Virus record (IMG/VR): IMGVR_UViG_3300036859_000587 | Span: 1 to 50,972 of that record | Origin: a virus | DNA: 50,972 nt | Direction: 5' to 3' (one strand) | Part shown: in pieces, positions 21,492 to 29,233 of the stretch | How positions within the stretch are numbered: the first letter of the stretch is position 1 | Layout: the number at the start of each line of letters is the position of its first letter | The notes under the pieces: generated by a model | What the model saw: only the letters and a program-made list of their open reading frames with translations | Database searches by the model: none | What the model was told of the DNA's origin: nothing | Position numbers and translations under genes: made by a program

Positions 21492-23257
21492 CCTCGCCGG
21501 TGCGGATCGTCAAGCCGTGGACCGTCGGCGGCGGCGGGCGGCTGCGGGAGCTGTGGGAACCCGGCCCCGTCTGGATCATCGCCGGGCGGTTCACCGGCTG
21601 GTGGCTGCGGCATCCCCCGCACACGGCGGTGCTCGCGGCCGGGGTCGCCGGCGCGGCGCACTGGCGGTCGTGGCTGGCGGGGGTGCTGTCGGCGGTCGGC
21701 GTCGCGGTCCTGATCGTCGCCGCCTCGATCGCGTGGGCCTGCAAGCGGGGCTCCGCGCGCGGCATCCACGCGATCGTAACCGGCATGATCAGGTCGCGGA
21801 AGGTGCGCCGCCGCTGGCCCTACGCCGCGTACGCCGCCGGGGTGACCGCGAAGGGCGAGGCGGGCGCGGCACCGCCGCTGCGGGATCTGCGCATCACCCA
21901 GACCGGGCTGACCGCGATCGCGATGACCGGGGCGGTGGGCCGGCATTCCCTCGAGGTGGCGAAGGCCGCCGATTCGCTGGCCGCGTCGATGTTCTGCTCC
22001 CGTGTCATCGTTCGCGCCGTCGAGCCGGCGGTGGCGGTGTTGCGGTTCGACTGGGGCGCGCACCTGGCGGCGACCTACCGGCTGGCGGATCTGCCGGTGG
22101 CGTCGGCGGCCAACCGGATCGTGTACGGGGTGCGGCACAACGGCGCGCCGGCGGAGCTGGTGTTCAACCTGTCCACGCTGGTCGTCGGGGTGTCCGGATC
22201 CGGGAAGAGCTCCACCGCCTGGTCGATCATCGCCGGGTACATCAAGGCCGGGATCCCGCTGCGGGTCCGGGTGCTGGATCCCGGGCAGGTCGAGTTCGAC
22301 GCGCTGCGCCGCGCCCTCGAGTCGGGCAGCTCCCCGATCGCGCATGAGTATGTGCAGGACTTCGATCAGCTGCCCGAGCTGTGGCGGCATGTCGATCGCG
22401 CGTTGGACGCGCGGCTGGCGGCGGTGCGTGACTCCGGCCGCCGGGAGCACGTGCCGACCCCGGATCAGCCGCTGGATCTGCTGATCATCGACGAGTTGCT
22501 GCCGATCGCCGGGGAGTTGCGCCGCCTGGGGGTGCAGCACACGGTGGGGCGGATCGCCTACCTGGGGCGCAAGGCCGGGTTCGTGGTGGTCGCGCTCTCG
22601 CAGGCGTCGAAGGTGTCGGCGATCGGGGACGTGCGGGACCTGTTCCCGCAGCGGCTGTGTCTGCGGACCGGGAACCGGCACATGACCGATGCGGCGCTCG
22701 GGGACGGGGCGCACGATCAGGCCCGCTGCCAGGACCTGGACGTGGACCACGATCGCGGGGTGGGGTATTCGGCGGCGGACGGCATGCCGGGGTTCGACGC
22801 GTTCCGGGCGGCGTGGGTGCCGGACTCGGAGACCGCGGCGCTGGCGATGGGCCGCCTCCCCGCGGCACCGACCGTCCGCGGCGAGCTGGAGGCGGCGGTG
22901 ACCTCGCTGTACCGGCTGTACGGGGACTTCCGCCCGGCCGCCGGCACGATGGTCACCGAGACCGACGCGCTGCTGTACGTGGGCATCTCCGACGACGTGG
23001 ACCGCCGGTTCTCCCAGCACGCCAAGGGCAAGTGGTGGTGGCCGGATGTGCGCCGGCATGTGGTGGAGACCTACCCGGATCGGGAGCTGGCCGAGACCGC
23101 GGAGGCGTTGGCGATCCGCCGGGACCGGCCCCGGCACAACGACCTGTTCAACCGCTCGAACCCGGACCGGGTGCGGGGTCGGCGTTGGCTGCGCCGGCCG
23201 GACGGGGCGGTGCAGCACCTCGAGCTCGAGGTGCCTGAGGATGAGGCGGCGTCGTGA
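21488..23257 (+). CDS. FtsK/SpoIIIE-like DNA translocase fused to a GIY-YIG domain
   Basis: 589 residues from GTG 21488. Two hydrophobic segments (about 55-90) anchor it in the membrane. The FtsK-type ATPase has Walker A VGVSGSGKSSTAW (about 232-244) and Walker B LDLLIIDELLPIAG (about 328-341), with a VRDLFPQRLCLRTGN segment later. After about residue 490 the sequence becomes a GIY-YIG nuclease-like domain: DALLYVGISDDVDRRFSQH, then a WWPDVRRHVVETYP stretch and AETAEALAIRRDRPRHN. FtsK-like proteins pump double-stranded DNA, as in actinomycete Tra proteins that move AICE DNA between hyphae. The nuclease fusion is unusual. Confidence 0.85.
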   Translation: MTSPVRIVKPWTVGGGGRLRELWEPGPVWIIAGRFTGWWLRHPPHTAVLAAGVAGAAHWRSWLAGVLSAVGVAVLIVAASIAWACKRGSARGIHAIVTGMIRSRKVRRRWPYAAYAAGVTAKGEAGAAPPLRDLRITQTGLTAIAMTGAVGRHSLEVAKAADSLAASMFCSRVIVRAVEPAVAVLRFDWGAHLAATYRLADLPVASAANRIVYGVRHNGAPAELVFNLSTLVVGVSGSGKSSTAWSIIAGYIKAGIPLRVRVLDPGQVEFDALRRALESGSSPIAHEYVQDFDQLPELWRHVDRALDARLAAVRDSGRREHVPTPDQPLDLLIIDELLPIAGELRRLGVQHTVGRIAYLGRKAGFVVVALSQASKVSAIGDVRDLFPQRLCLRTGNRHMTDAALGDGAHDQARCQDLDVDHDRGVGYSAADGMPGFDAFRAAWVPDSETAALAMGRLPAAPTVRGELEAAVTSLYRLYGDFRPAAGTMVTETDALLYVGISDDVDRRFSQHAKGKWWWPDVRRHVVETYPDRELAETAEALAIRRDRPRHNDLFNRSNPDRVRGRRWLRRPDGAVQHLELEVPEDEAAS

Positions 23258-23682
23258 CGCAGACCACGAACGTCCGTTCGCACAGTCGCCGCACCCCGCG
23301 CGGGTCGACGACGGTGCGCCGGCACGCCCGCCGGCTGCCGTTCGGCGACGGTTCGGGGGACGGCTGGCCGACCGCGCTGGGCGCGCTGGTGACCTCCGCG
23401 TTCGCGCTGTGCGTGTGGGGGCTGTCGGCGGTGATGTCGGTGACGGCGGCGATCCTCGCCGCGGTGACCGTGGCCGCGTTGGGATTCCTCGGGTTCACCG
23501 TCGGCGGGAGCGCGGCGCGGGATCGGCGGCGGCGGCAGGGGCCGAAGCGGGCCTCTTCCCGGCGGCCGCGGACGTTGTCCCGGCGGCGGCGGTGGCGGCT
23601 GCGCTGGTGGCGGGCCCGCCGCTGGGCCCGGGCGCGGCTGCGCCGCGCATATGAGGCGGAACCGAAAGGGAGGGCGACATGA
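23254..23682 (+). CDS. Membrane protein with a very arginine-rich tail
   Basis: 142 residues from GTG 23254. Two hydrophobic segments (about 44-62 and 63-84) then an Arg-packed cytoplasmic tail (RRRRWRLRWWRARRWARARL) likely to bind nucleic acid or acidic lipids. 4-bp overlap with the translocase gene suggests a partner role in DNA movement. Confidence 0.65.
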   Translation: MTQTTNVRSHSRRTPRGSTTVRRHARRLPFGDGSGDGWPTALGALVTSAFALCVWGLSAVMSVTAAILAAVTVAALGFLGFTVGGSAARDRRRRQGPKRASSRRPRTLSRRRRWRLRWWRARRWARARLRRAYEAEPKGRAT

Positions 23683-23819
23683 TCGTGATCGAGGAACCGG
23701 CCGGGGCGCTGGTCGACACCCTCGCGGGGCTCGGCTACCGGCTCGCGTTGATTGTGCAGACCGGCGGCCTGGACGACGGGGAGATGGACAAGCTGGAGCG
23801 GGTATTGGCCGACGGCTAA
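23679..23819 (+). CDS. Small protein at the end of the translocase operon
   Basis: 46 residues, helical (DTLAGLGYRLALIVQTGGLD, MDKLERVLADG). Starts in an ATGA overlap with the membrane-protein gene. Not recognised. Followed by the promoter of the DndB-like unit. Confidence 0.55.
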   Translation: MIVIEEPAGALVDTLAGLGYRLALIVQTGGLDDGEMDKLERVLADG

Positions 23820-23880
23820 CCGCTCTGGACTACGCGGGATGCATGCTTGCGTGGCCCTGCGGACTCGCGTAGCGTAGGGC

Positions 23881-23910
23881 TTGACGCGACAATGCGCCTA
23901 GTCCTATACG
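23881..23910 (+). promoter_or_regulatory. Promoter of the DndB-like gene
   Basis: TTGACG (23881-23886) and TATACG (23905-23910), 18-bp spacer. A GGAG ribosome-binding site precedes GTG 23933. Inverted arms CTACGCG (23830-23836) and CGCGTAG (23866-23872) lie just upstream and could be an operator. Confidence 0.65.
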
Positions 23911-23932
23911 CCCGATCCCAAGGAGACGACCC

Positions 23933-25159
23933 GTGACCGTCACCATGCCAGTGGAGAAATTGCTCTACGGCTACATCCCGCATCCCGCCATCGCGTATCG
24001 CATCGGCGGCCGCACCTTCGTCATCACCGTGATGAGCCCCGTCACCTATCTGCAGGCCGTCGGGCCGCGCGAGGTGTGGAACCCGCTGTCCGGTAAAGGC
24101 ACCAACCGGAAAGAGGACGTGCAGCATCGCAAGGACATCGCCCGCTACGTCGAGAACACCGTCGACTACGTGCTGAACGCGGTGCTGGTCTACGCGTCCG
24201 AGGAAGACGCCGTGTTCATCCGCGCCGAGCACGTGCCCGACGGCGCCCCGATCCAGCTCGGCACCCTGTACCGCAAGCCGACTGCCAAGTTCACCGTCGG
24301 CGACGGCGGCCACCGCACCGACGGCATCGGGGACACCGCCCAGGCTCACGAACCGCTCAACGATGAGGTCTACCGCCGGCTGTGCGAGAACGGCCAGCCG
24401 GTCATCGTCTGCCTTGATGACGACCGGGACCGCCGCGCCACCGACTTCGTCGACTTGCAGAAGAACGCCAAGCCGCTGAACGCGTCCATGGCGACCTCGA
24501 TGAATGCCCGCGAGACGCTGCGGCACGTCCTGATCGAACAGGTGATCCGCGATAGTGCCGCCATTCCGCTGTTCGGCGGCGGTGACCGGGTGGACTTCCA
24601 GTCCGACAGTCCCGGCCGGCTGTCCGCGAAGGTGGCCGGCTATAAGACCGTCCGATATGCCTCCGGTACCCTGCTGATCGGCACCGATGAGCGGACCACC
24701 AAGGGATGGGACGAGGCGGTAGAGCTGGAGCTGAAAAAGGACGAAGCCGGCGGTGCTGAACGGCTGCGGCAGTTCTGGATCGGGTTCGGGACGCTGATCG
24801 ACAACCAGATGATCGGCACGCCGCCGACGCCGGGCGTGCTGGCCCGCGACGGTGGCATGGCATTGCTGCGGGACCAGTCCTGGCTGCTGGCCAGCACGGT
24901 GATCTATGCGATTGCCGAGGCGGTGCGGCAGGTGACCACCGTCGACGCGCAGATCACCGTCGCCGAGGCGGTGGGGGCGTTCACCGCGGTCGACTTCGAC
25001 CGGTCGCTGGGCACCGGGTCGCCGCTGAACGGCACGCTGGTGGCCTGGGATGACAAATCGCAGAAGGTGAAACTGGCGGCCGGTCGACCGGCGTGGGAGG
25101 GCGGCGCCGGCGTGTTGGCGGCGCACATCTACAAGCAGCTGGGCCACCCCGCGGCCTGA
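23933..25159 (+). CDS. DndB-like (DGQHR-domain) protein
   Basis: 408 residues. The DGQHR-type motif appears as VGDGGHRTDGI (about 121-131), followed by VIVCLDDDRDRRATDFVDLQ and KNAKPLNASMATSMNARET, the pattern of DndB, known as a regulator in DNA phosphorothioation (Dnd) clusters. The motif's Gln is Gly here. No dndA/C/D/E gene is in the window, so it acts alone, on host dnd genes, or in another way, for example as a counter to modification-based defence. It has its own promoter (23881-23910) and hairpin terminator (25168-25212) between two operons, as morons do. Confidence 0.75.
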   Translation: MTVTMPVEKLLYGYIPHPAIAYRIGGRTFVITVMSPVTYLQAVGPREVWNPLSGKGTNRKEDVQHRKDIARYVENTVDYVLNAVLVYASEEDAVFIRAEHVPDGAPIQLGTLYRKPTAKFTVGDGGHRTDGIGDTAQAHEPLNDEVYRRLCENGQPVIVCLDDDRDRRATDFVDLQKNAKPLNASMATSMNARETLRHVLIEQVIRDSAAIPLFGGGDRVDFQSDSPGRLSAKVAGYKTVRYASGTLLIGTDERTTKGWDEAVELELKKDEAGGAERLRQFWIGFGTLIDNQMIGTPPTPGVLARDGGMALLRDQSWLLASTVIYAIAEAVRQVTTVDAQITVAEAVGAFTAVDFDRSLGTGSPLNGTLVAWDDKSQKVKLAAGRPAWEGGAGVLAAHIYKQLGHPAA

Positions 25160-25167
25160 GTCCTGCT

Positions 25168-25212
25168 CGCCGACGCCCCGCTACCGCCGATGCGCGGAAC
25201 GGGGCGTCGGCG
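25168..25212 (+). terminator. Strong hairpin terminator after the DndB-like gene
   Basis: Perfect 13-bp stem (25168-25180 CGCCGACGCCCCG with 25200-25212), 19-nt loop, between the DndB-like stop and the terminase start. It closes the DndB-like transcription unit. Confidence 0.75.
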
Positions 25213-25227
25213 CGCCATCCTGAGGCC

Positions 25228-26730
25228 GTGACCGGCGATCTGGTGTTCGAGCGGGCCGCCGCCCTGTTCGAGGGCGGCCCCGGCGCCGATTGGCACAACA
25301 GCCCCGGCGCGATGGCCTGCACGCTGGACCGTCGCACCGTGCAACGCGCCCATCTCGCCCTCATGGATCAGGCGTTCCTCGACGTCGCCGCCGGGCGCAT
25401 CGACCGGATCCTCATCACCACCCCGCCGCAGGTCGGCAAGAGCAGCCGGGTGGTGTGGGCGGCGTTCTGGTGGCTGACCCGCCGCCCCGACGACAAGCTG
25501 ATCGTCGCCTCGTACGGTGCCGAGCTGGCGGCGAAACGCGGCCGGGCGGTCCGCAACCTGATCCGCGACCACGGTCACCGGGTCGGGCTGTCGCTGGCCT
25601 CGGATAAGACCGCCGCCAACGACTGGGCGCTGACCGGTGGCGGCGGCATGCGCACCGGCGGCATCGATTCCGGGCTGACCGGCGAGCCCGCCGACCTAGC
25701 CGTCATCGACGACCCGGTGAAGAACCGGGTCGAGGCGGATTCCCCGACGGTGCGGAACGCCACCTGGGACTGGTATTCCTCGACGCTGCTGTCCCGGCTG
25801 TCACCGAGCGCGCCGCTGGCGCTGATCCAGACCCGCTGGCATGAAGATGATCTAGCCGGCCGGGTGCTGGCCGAGGAGGGAGACGTGGCCGACGGCGGCC
25901 GGTGGCACGTGCTGCACGTGCCGGCGCTGGCCGACTGGCGGTTCGGGCCGGATCCGCTGGGCCGTGGCGACGGCGCGCCGCTGCCGCACCCGAAGATCCC
26001 CGAGGAGGATGTGGCTGCGGCGGCGGCGCATTGGGCGGAGAAGCGGCGCACCGCCACGGTGCGGGACTGGGCGGCGCTGTATCAGGGCGACCCGGTGCCG
26101 CTGGAGGGCGCGTTGCTGTCTCCGGAGATGCTGGCGGCGCGGCGGCATTACGGCGCGGCGGCGGCGACCCGGTTCGCTGCGGTGGCGGTGGACCCGTCCG
26201 GCGGCGGCCGGGACGAGGCCGGGATCGTGGGCGGGTTCCTCGGCACCGATGGGCGGCTGTACTGGACGCAGGACCGGTCCGGTCGGATGCCGTCGGAGGC
26301 GTGGGGGCGGGCCGCCTGCCAGTTGGCTCGGGAGATCGGCGCGGACCGGATCGTCGCGGAGCAGACCTATGGCGGGGACATGGTGCGGCTGGTGATTCGC
26401 ACCGCGTGGGACGCCCTGTCCCGGGAGGCGGTGAGGCGGGGCGAATCGGCGTGGGGATTCGCGCCGCGTGTGCAGCTGGTGCATTCGAAGCGGGGGAAGC
26501 TGCTGCGGGCGGAGCCGATCGCGCAGCAGCTGGTGGAGGACCGGATCCGGTTGGCGGCGCCGCTGCTGGAGTTGGAGCGGGAATGGTTGACGTGGCGACC
26601 GGATTCGCCGTGGTCACCGGGCCGGATCGACGCGTCGGTGCACCTGGCGTACGCGTTGTTGCCGGTGCCGGGGGCGGAGTCGGTGGTGGCGTTCCCGGGG
26701 CAGGCGATGGCGGCGTCCCGGATCGGCTGA
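25228..26730 (+). CDS. Terminase large subunit
   Basis: 500 residues from GTG 25228. The ATPase part has the Walker A variant TTPPQVGKSSR (about 66-76), the Walker B-type LAVIDDPVKN and the coupling region LSPSAPLALIQTRWHEDDLA. The nuclease part begins at AVAVDPSGGGRDEAGI (about 315-330) and continues with RIVAEQTYGGDMV. Terminases translocate DNA into the prohead and cut it. Start chosen at the GTG after the terminator hairpin. Confidence 0.92.
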   Translation: MTGDLVFERAAALFEGGPGADWHNSPGAMACTLDRRTVQRAHLALMDQAFLDVAAGRIDRILITTPPQVGKSSRVVWAAFWWLTRRPDDKLIVASYGAELAAKRGRAVRNLIRDHGHRVGLSLASDKTAANDWALTGGGGMRTGGIDSGLTGEPADLAVIDDPVKNRVEADSPTVRNATWDWYSSTLLSRLSPSAPLALIQTRWHEDDLAGRVLAEEGDVADGGRWHVLHVPALADWRFGPDPLGRGDGAPLPHPKIPEEDVAAAAAHWAEKRRTATVRDWAALYQGDPVPLEGALLSPEMLAARRHYGAAAATRFAAVAVDPSGGGRDEAGIVGGFLGTDGRLYWTQDRSGRMPSEAWGRAACQLAREIGADRIVAEQTYGGDMVRLVIRTAWDALSREAVRRGESAWGFAPRVQLVHSKRGKLLRAEPIAQQLVEDRIRLAAPLLELEREWLTWRPDSPWSPGRIDASVHLAYALLPVPGAESVVAFPGQAMAASRIG

Positions 26731-26961
26731 CCGCACCGCGACGCGCCCGCCTGCAACGGTGATTCGGACGGACCTGCATACAGCCCCTACCCTCCTCATC
26801 AGCGGTCCGGGCGCCGCGGATGCGGGCCAGTCGGCGCCCGGGCCGATCCACGTGTGAGGGAGATGCTGCGGGTCGCGGCGTCCGGGTCAACCCCGCCCGC
26901 CCGTCCCGACCCTCCGGCGAGGAGGCGATGTACGTTCGCGCGGTGGTTGACCGAGGTGACC

Positions 26962-27147
26962 ATGAGCGATCGGCTGCGGGCCTCACTCATCGTGGTCATC
27001 ACCCTGGTGTGGGCGGTGAACCTGACCGCGCCGGTGCTGATCCGGGACTACGACCCGCCGGAGTCGATCCATGTGGTGTTCATGGCCATCGTCGGGGTGC
27101 TGACCGCCGCGCCGCGCCGCAACGGCAACGGCGGTGACCGCCGGTGA
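26962..27147 (+). CDS. Small two-segment membrane protein
   Basis: 61 residues. Hydrophobic segments [20 protein letters not shown] and [15 protein letters not shown] flank a short extracytoplasmic loop (IRDYDPPES). GAGGTG lies before the ATG. The RDY-x-PP loop is a pattern I recognise in actinophage membrane proteins near the lysis genes. 26731-26961 upstream shows no convincing gene. Confidence 0.68.
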   Translation: MSDRLRASLIVVITLVWAVNLTAPVLIRDYDPPESIHVVFMAIVGVLTAAPRRNGNGGDRR

Positions 27148-27755
27148 GCCGGCACGGCCAGGCCGCCGAGTGGTCCCGCCGGGTGCTCGGCGCGGTGATC
27201 TTGGCGTTGGCGTTGGTCAGTTTCGTGCTGGTGCTGAACCGGCCCACCGACGAGCAGGTGAACACCCGGTTGCGGTCGGAGCGGGACCGCACCGACGCGT
27301 TGTACACCGCGTTGAAGCGGGAGCAGGACGCGCAACGACGGCAGGGCGATACCCCGGTGGCGCCGCCGGCGGAAGACATCGCGGTCGACCCGGGGCTGAT
27401 CGGCGACGCGGAAGGACCGCCAGGTCTGCCCGGGGTGCCCGGCCCCGCCGGGGTTCCCGGACCGCCGGGCCCGATGGGCGCCCCCGGCCTGCCCGGGCTG
27501 CCCGGTATCCAGGGTGAGCAGGGCGTCAGCGGTGAATCCGGCCCGGCTGGGGCGCAAGGTGAACCCGGCACGTCCGGTCCCCAGGGCGAACCCGGCCCCG
27601 CCGGCGCAGCGGGCGAACCGGGACCGCAAGGCGAACCGGGGCCCCAGGGCGAGCCGGGGCCTGCGGTGGGTTCGTTCACCTTCACCTTCCTCGGCACCAC
27701 CTGGACCTGCACCGACCCGGACGGCGACGGGGCATACGACTGCGCCCCCAGCTGA
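27144..27755 (+). CDS. Membrane-anchored collagen-like protein
   Basis: 203 residues from GTG 27144. One N-terminal transmembrane helix ([18 protein letters not shown], about 12-30), a coiled-coil-like segment with charged residues (about 35-60), then about 28 Gly-X-Y triplets (about 91-175; [30 protein letters not shown]), and a short C-terminal domain with two cysteines ([17 protein letters not shown]). It should form a trimeric stalk from the cell membrane. Its place in front of the lysis genes suggests an accessory or spanin-like role, which is inference. Confidence 0.8.
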   Translation: MSRHGQAAEWSRRVLGAVILALALVSFVLVLNRPTDEQVNTRLRSERDRTDALYTALKREQDAQRRQGDTPVAPPAEDIAVDPGLIGDAEGPPGLPGVPGPAGVPGPPGPMGAPGLPGLPGIQGEQGVSGESGPAGAQGEPGTSGPQGEPGPAGAAGEPGPQGEPGPQGEPGPAVGSFTFTFLGTTWTCTDPDGDGAYDCAPS

Positions 27756-27795
27756 ATCCTGCGGACGCCGCACCACCGGATGAGAGGAGCCCGAC

Positions 27796-27975
27796 ATGAC
27801 CGAACATCAGCCCGACGATGTGGTCGCCGAGCCGGAGGACCGGCCGGACCCGGACCTGCTGGCCGGCGAAGAGCTGGACGTGGATCCGTGGGCGATCGAA
27901 GAGGAGGAAGACTTCGACGCCGACCCGGACGGCGCCGACGCCCCGTCCGCGGCTGGTGACGGTGGGGAGGAGTGA
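27796..27975 (+). CDS. Small acidic protein
   Basis: 59 residues, extremely acidic (over a third Asp and Glu; EELDVDPWAIEEEEDFDADP) with no hydrophobic segment, preceded by GAGAGGAG. It overlaps the endolysin gene by one base. Probably disordered; function unknown. Confidence 0.65.
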   Translation: MTEHQPDDVVAEPEDRPDPDLLAGEELDVDPWAIEEEEDFDADPDGADAPSAAGDGGEE

Positions 27976-28613
27976 TGGCCGCCCCGTATCTGGCGCCGTC
28001 GCTGCTGCGGCTCCGCGACGAGATCAACCAGCGCTGGCCGCGGCGGGATAAGCGCTCCGACGGCTGGATCGGCGACGCCGCGCACCGGGCCCGCCGGTCT
28101 GAGCACAACCCGGACGGCAAGGGCTGCGTGCACGCCATCGACGTCGACAAGGACGGCATCGACGTGAAGGCGCTGCTGCGCGAGACCATCGGCGACCCGC
28201 GGGTCTGGTACGTGATCTACAACCGGGTGATCTACTCCCGCACCCACGGGTGGCGGGCCCGCCGCTACACCGGAGCGAACTCGCACGACAAGCACGTGCA
28301 CGTCTCGATCATGCTGTCCGACCAGGCGGAGCGGGACGTCGCGTCGTGGTTCGCCCCGCCGCCGGCGACCCGGGCATCGAGGTCCGCAGGCCGGGCGTCG
28401 CTGCCGGCCCCGCGGACGCTGCGCCGCGGCATGCGCGGGCAGGATGTGGCGTTCGTGCAGCGGTTCATCGGCGCCAAGCTGGCCGGCCCCGACGATGGCA
28501 TCTTCGGGCCGCGGACCGAGGCGGCGGTCCGCTGGTATCAGCGGATGCGCGGGCTGGCGGTGGACGGGCTGGTCGGCCCGGCGACCTGGGCGGCGATGGG
28601 GCGGCGGTCGTGA
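27975..28613 (+). CDS. Endolysin: M15-type peptidase domain with peptidoglycan-binding domain
   Basis: 212 residues from ATG 27975 (GTG 27972 is also in frame). N-terminal peptidase-like domain with zinc-ligand segments SEHNPDGKGCVHAIDVDKDG (about 37-56) and HDKHVHVSI (about 102-110). The C-terminal PG_binding_1 domain is about 145-210: LRRGMRGQDVAFVQRFIG, DGIFGPRTEAAVRWYQ, GLVGPATWAAM. The enzyme would cut peptide stems of peptidoglycan. Followed directly by a holin gene with a GTGA overlap. Confidence 0.88.
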   Translation: MAAPYLAPSLLRLRDEINQRWPRRDKRSDGWIGDAAHRARRSEHNPDGKGCVHAIDVDKDGIDVKALLRETIGDPRVWYVIYNRVIYSRTHGWRARRYTGANSHDKHVHVSIMLSDQAERDVASWFAPPPATRASRSAGRASLPAPRTLRRGMRGQDVAFVQRFIGAKLAGPDDGIFGPRTEAAVRWYQRMRGLAVDGLVGPATWAAMGRRS

Positions 28614-28807
28614 ACGGCACCCTGGCGCCGGTGCCGAAGGTGGCGGCCGGCTGGGGCGGCGGCGCCGCCACGGTGCTGATCGTGTGGCTGCTCGGCGCGT
28701 TCGGGGTGGACATGCCGGCGGAGGTGGCGGCCGCGTTGACCGCGGTGATCGCCGGCGCGGCGGCGTGGTTGCGGCCCGCGGGCGGCGATGGTCGGCACGC
28801 CCGGTGA
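28610..28807 (+). CDS. Candidate holin
   Basis: 65 residues from GTG 28610. Two hydrophobic helices (about 10-30, KVAAGWGGGAATVLIVWLLG, and 36-55, EVAAALTAVIAGAAAWLR) and a short charged tail, as in small class II holins. It overlaps the endolysin stop and the next start. Holin function inferred from size, topology and position. Confidence 0.75.
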   Translation: MNGTLAPVPKVAAGWGGGAATVLIVWLLGAFGVDMPAEVAAALTAVIAGAAAWLRPAGGDGRHAR

Positions 28808-29127
28808 ACCGGTGGCTGCCGGTGCTGCTGCTGGCGCTGGTCACGTACCGCATAACGCGATTGGTCGTCCGGGACGATTTCCCGCCGATCCGGTGGGCCC
28901 GCGGTCGGGTGCAGACGCTCGGCTCGGAGGCGTTGGCCGATCTGGTCACCTGCGCCTGGTGCGCCTCGTTCTGGGTCGCCGGCGCGGTGGTGCTCGGCGT
29001 CGAGGCGTTCCTCGCTAATCTGCCCGCGCATCCGCTGCTGATCTGGGGCGGGCTGTGGGCCGTCGCCCCATGGCCGATCCTGCTTGAGGATGCGCTGGGC
29101 GGCGACACGACCGCCCCGGACCGCTGA
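28804..29127 (+). CDS. DUF1360-like membrane protein of the lysis module
   Basis: 107 residues. Three hydrophobic segments: WLPVLLLALVTYRITRLVV near the start, a CAWCASFWVAGAVVLGV stretch and a final segment before WPILLEDALGGD. The LVTCAWCASFW motif is typical of DUF1360 proteins encoded next to phage holins. Possible second holin or holin partner. Confidence 0.75.
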   Translation: MNRWLPVLLLALVTYRITRLVVRDDFPPIRWARGRVQTLGSEALADLVTCAWCASFWVAGAVVLGVEAFLANLPAHPLLIWGGLWAVAPWPILLEDALGGDTTAPDR

Positions 29128-29233
29128 ACCGGCCCGCTGAGATTCCCGGTCCGGGTCCCCGGTGGGGCTACCCTGCCCCTTGACGCCCCCCGCATGGGCC
29201 ACCCCTGCCAGAACACCCGCTGGGAGGACCCCC

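Noticed and set aside
25168-25212. The 13-bp inverted repeat after the DndB-like gene as an insertion-sequence end.
   Set aside because: There is no transposase gene and no second copy; its position and loop size fit a terminator hairpin better.
26928-27137. Plus-strand open frame with a strong GGAGG site before ATG 26928.
   Set aside because: It overlaps the membrane-protein frame at 26962-27147 almost entirely; its Arg/Gly/His-rich translation looks like a shadow, while the other frame has clear transmembrane helices and coupling to the next gene.
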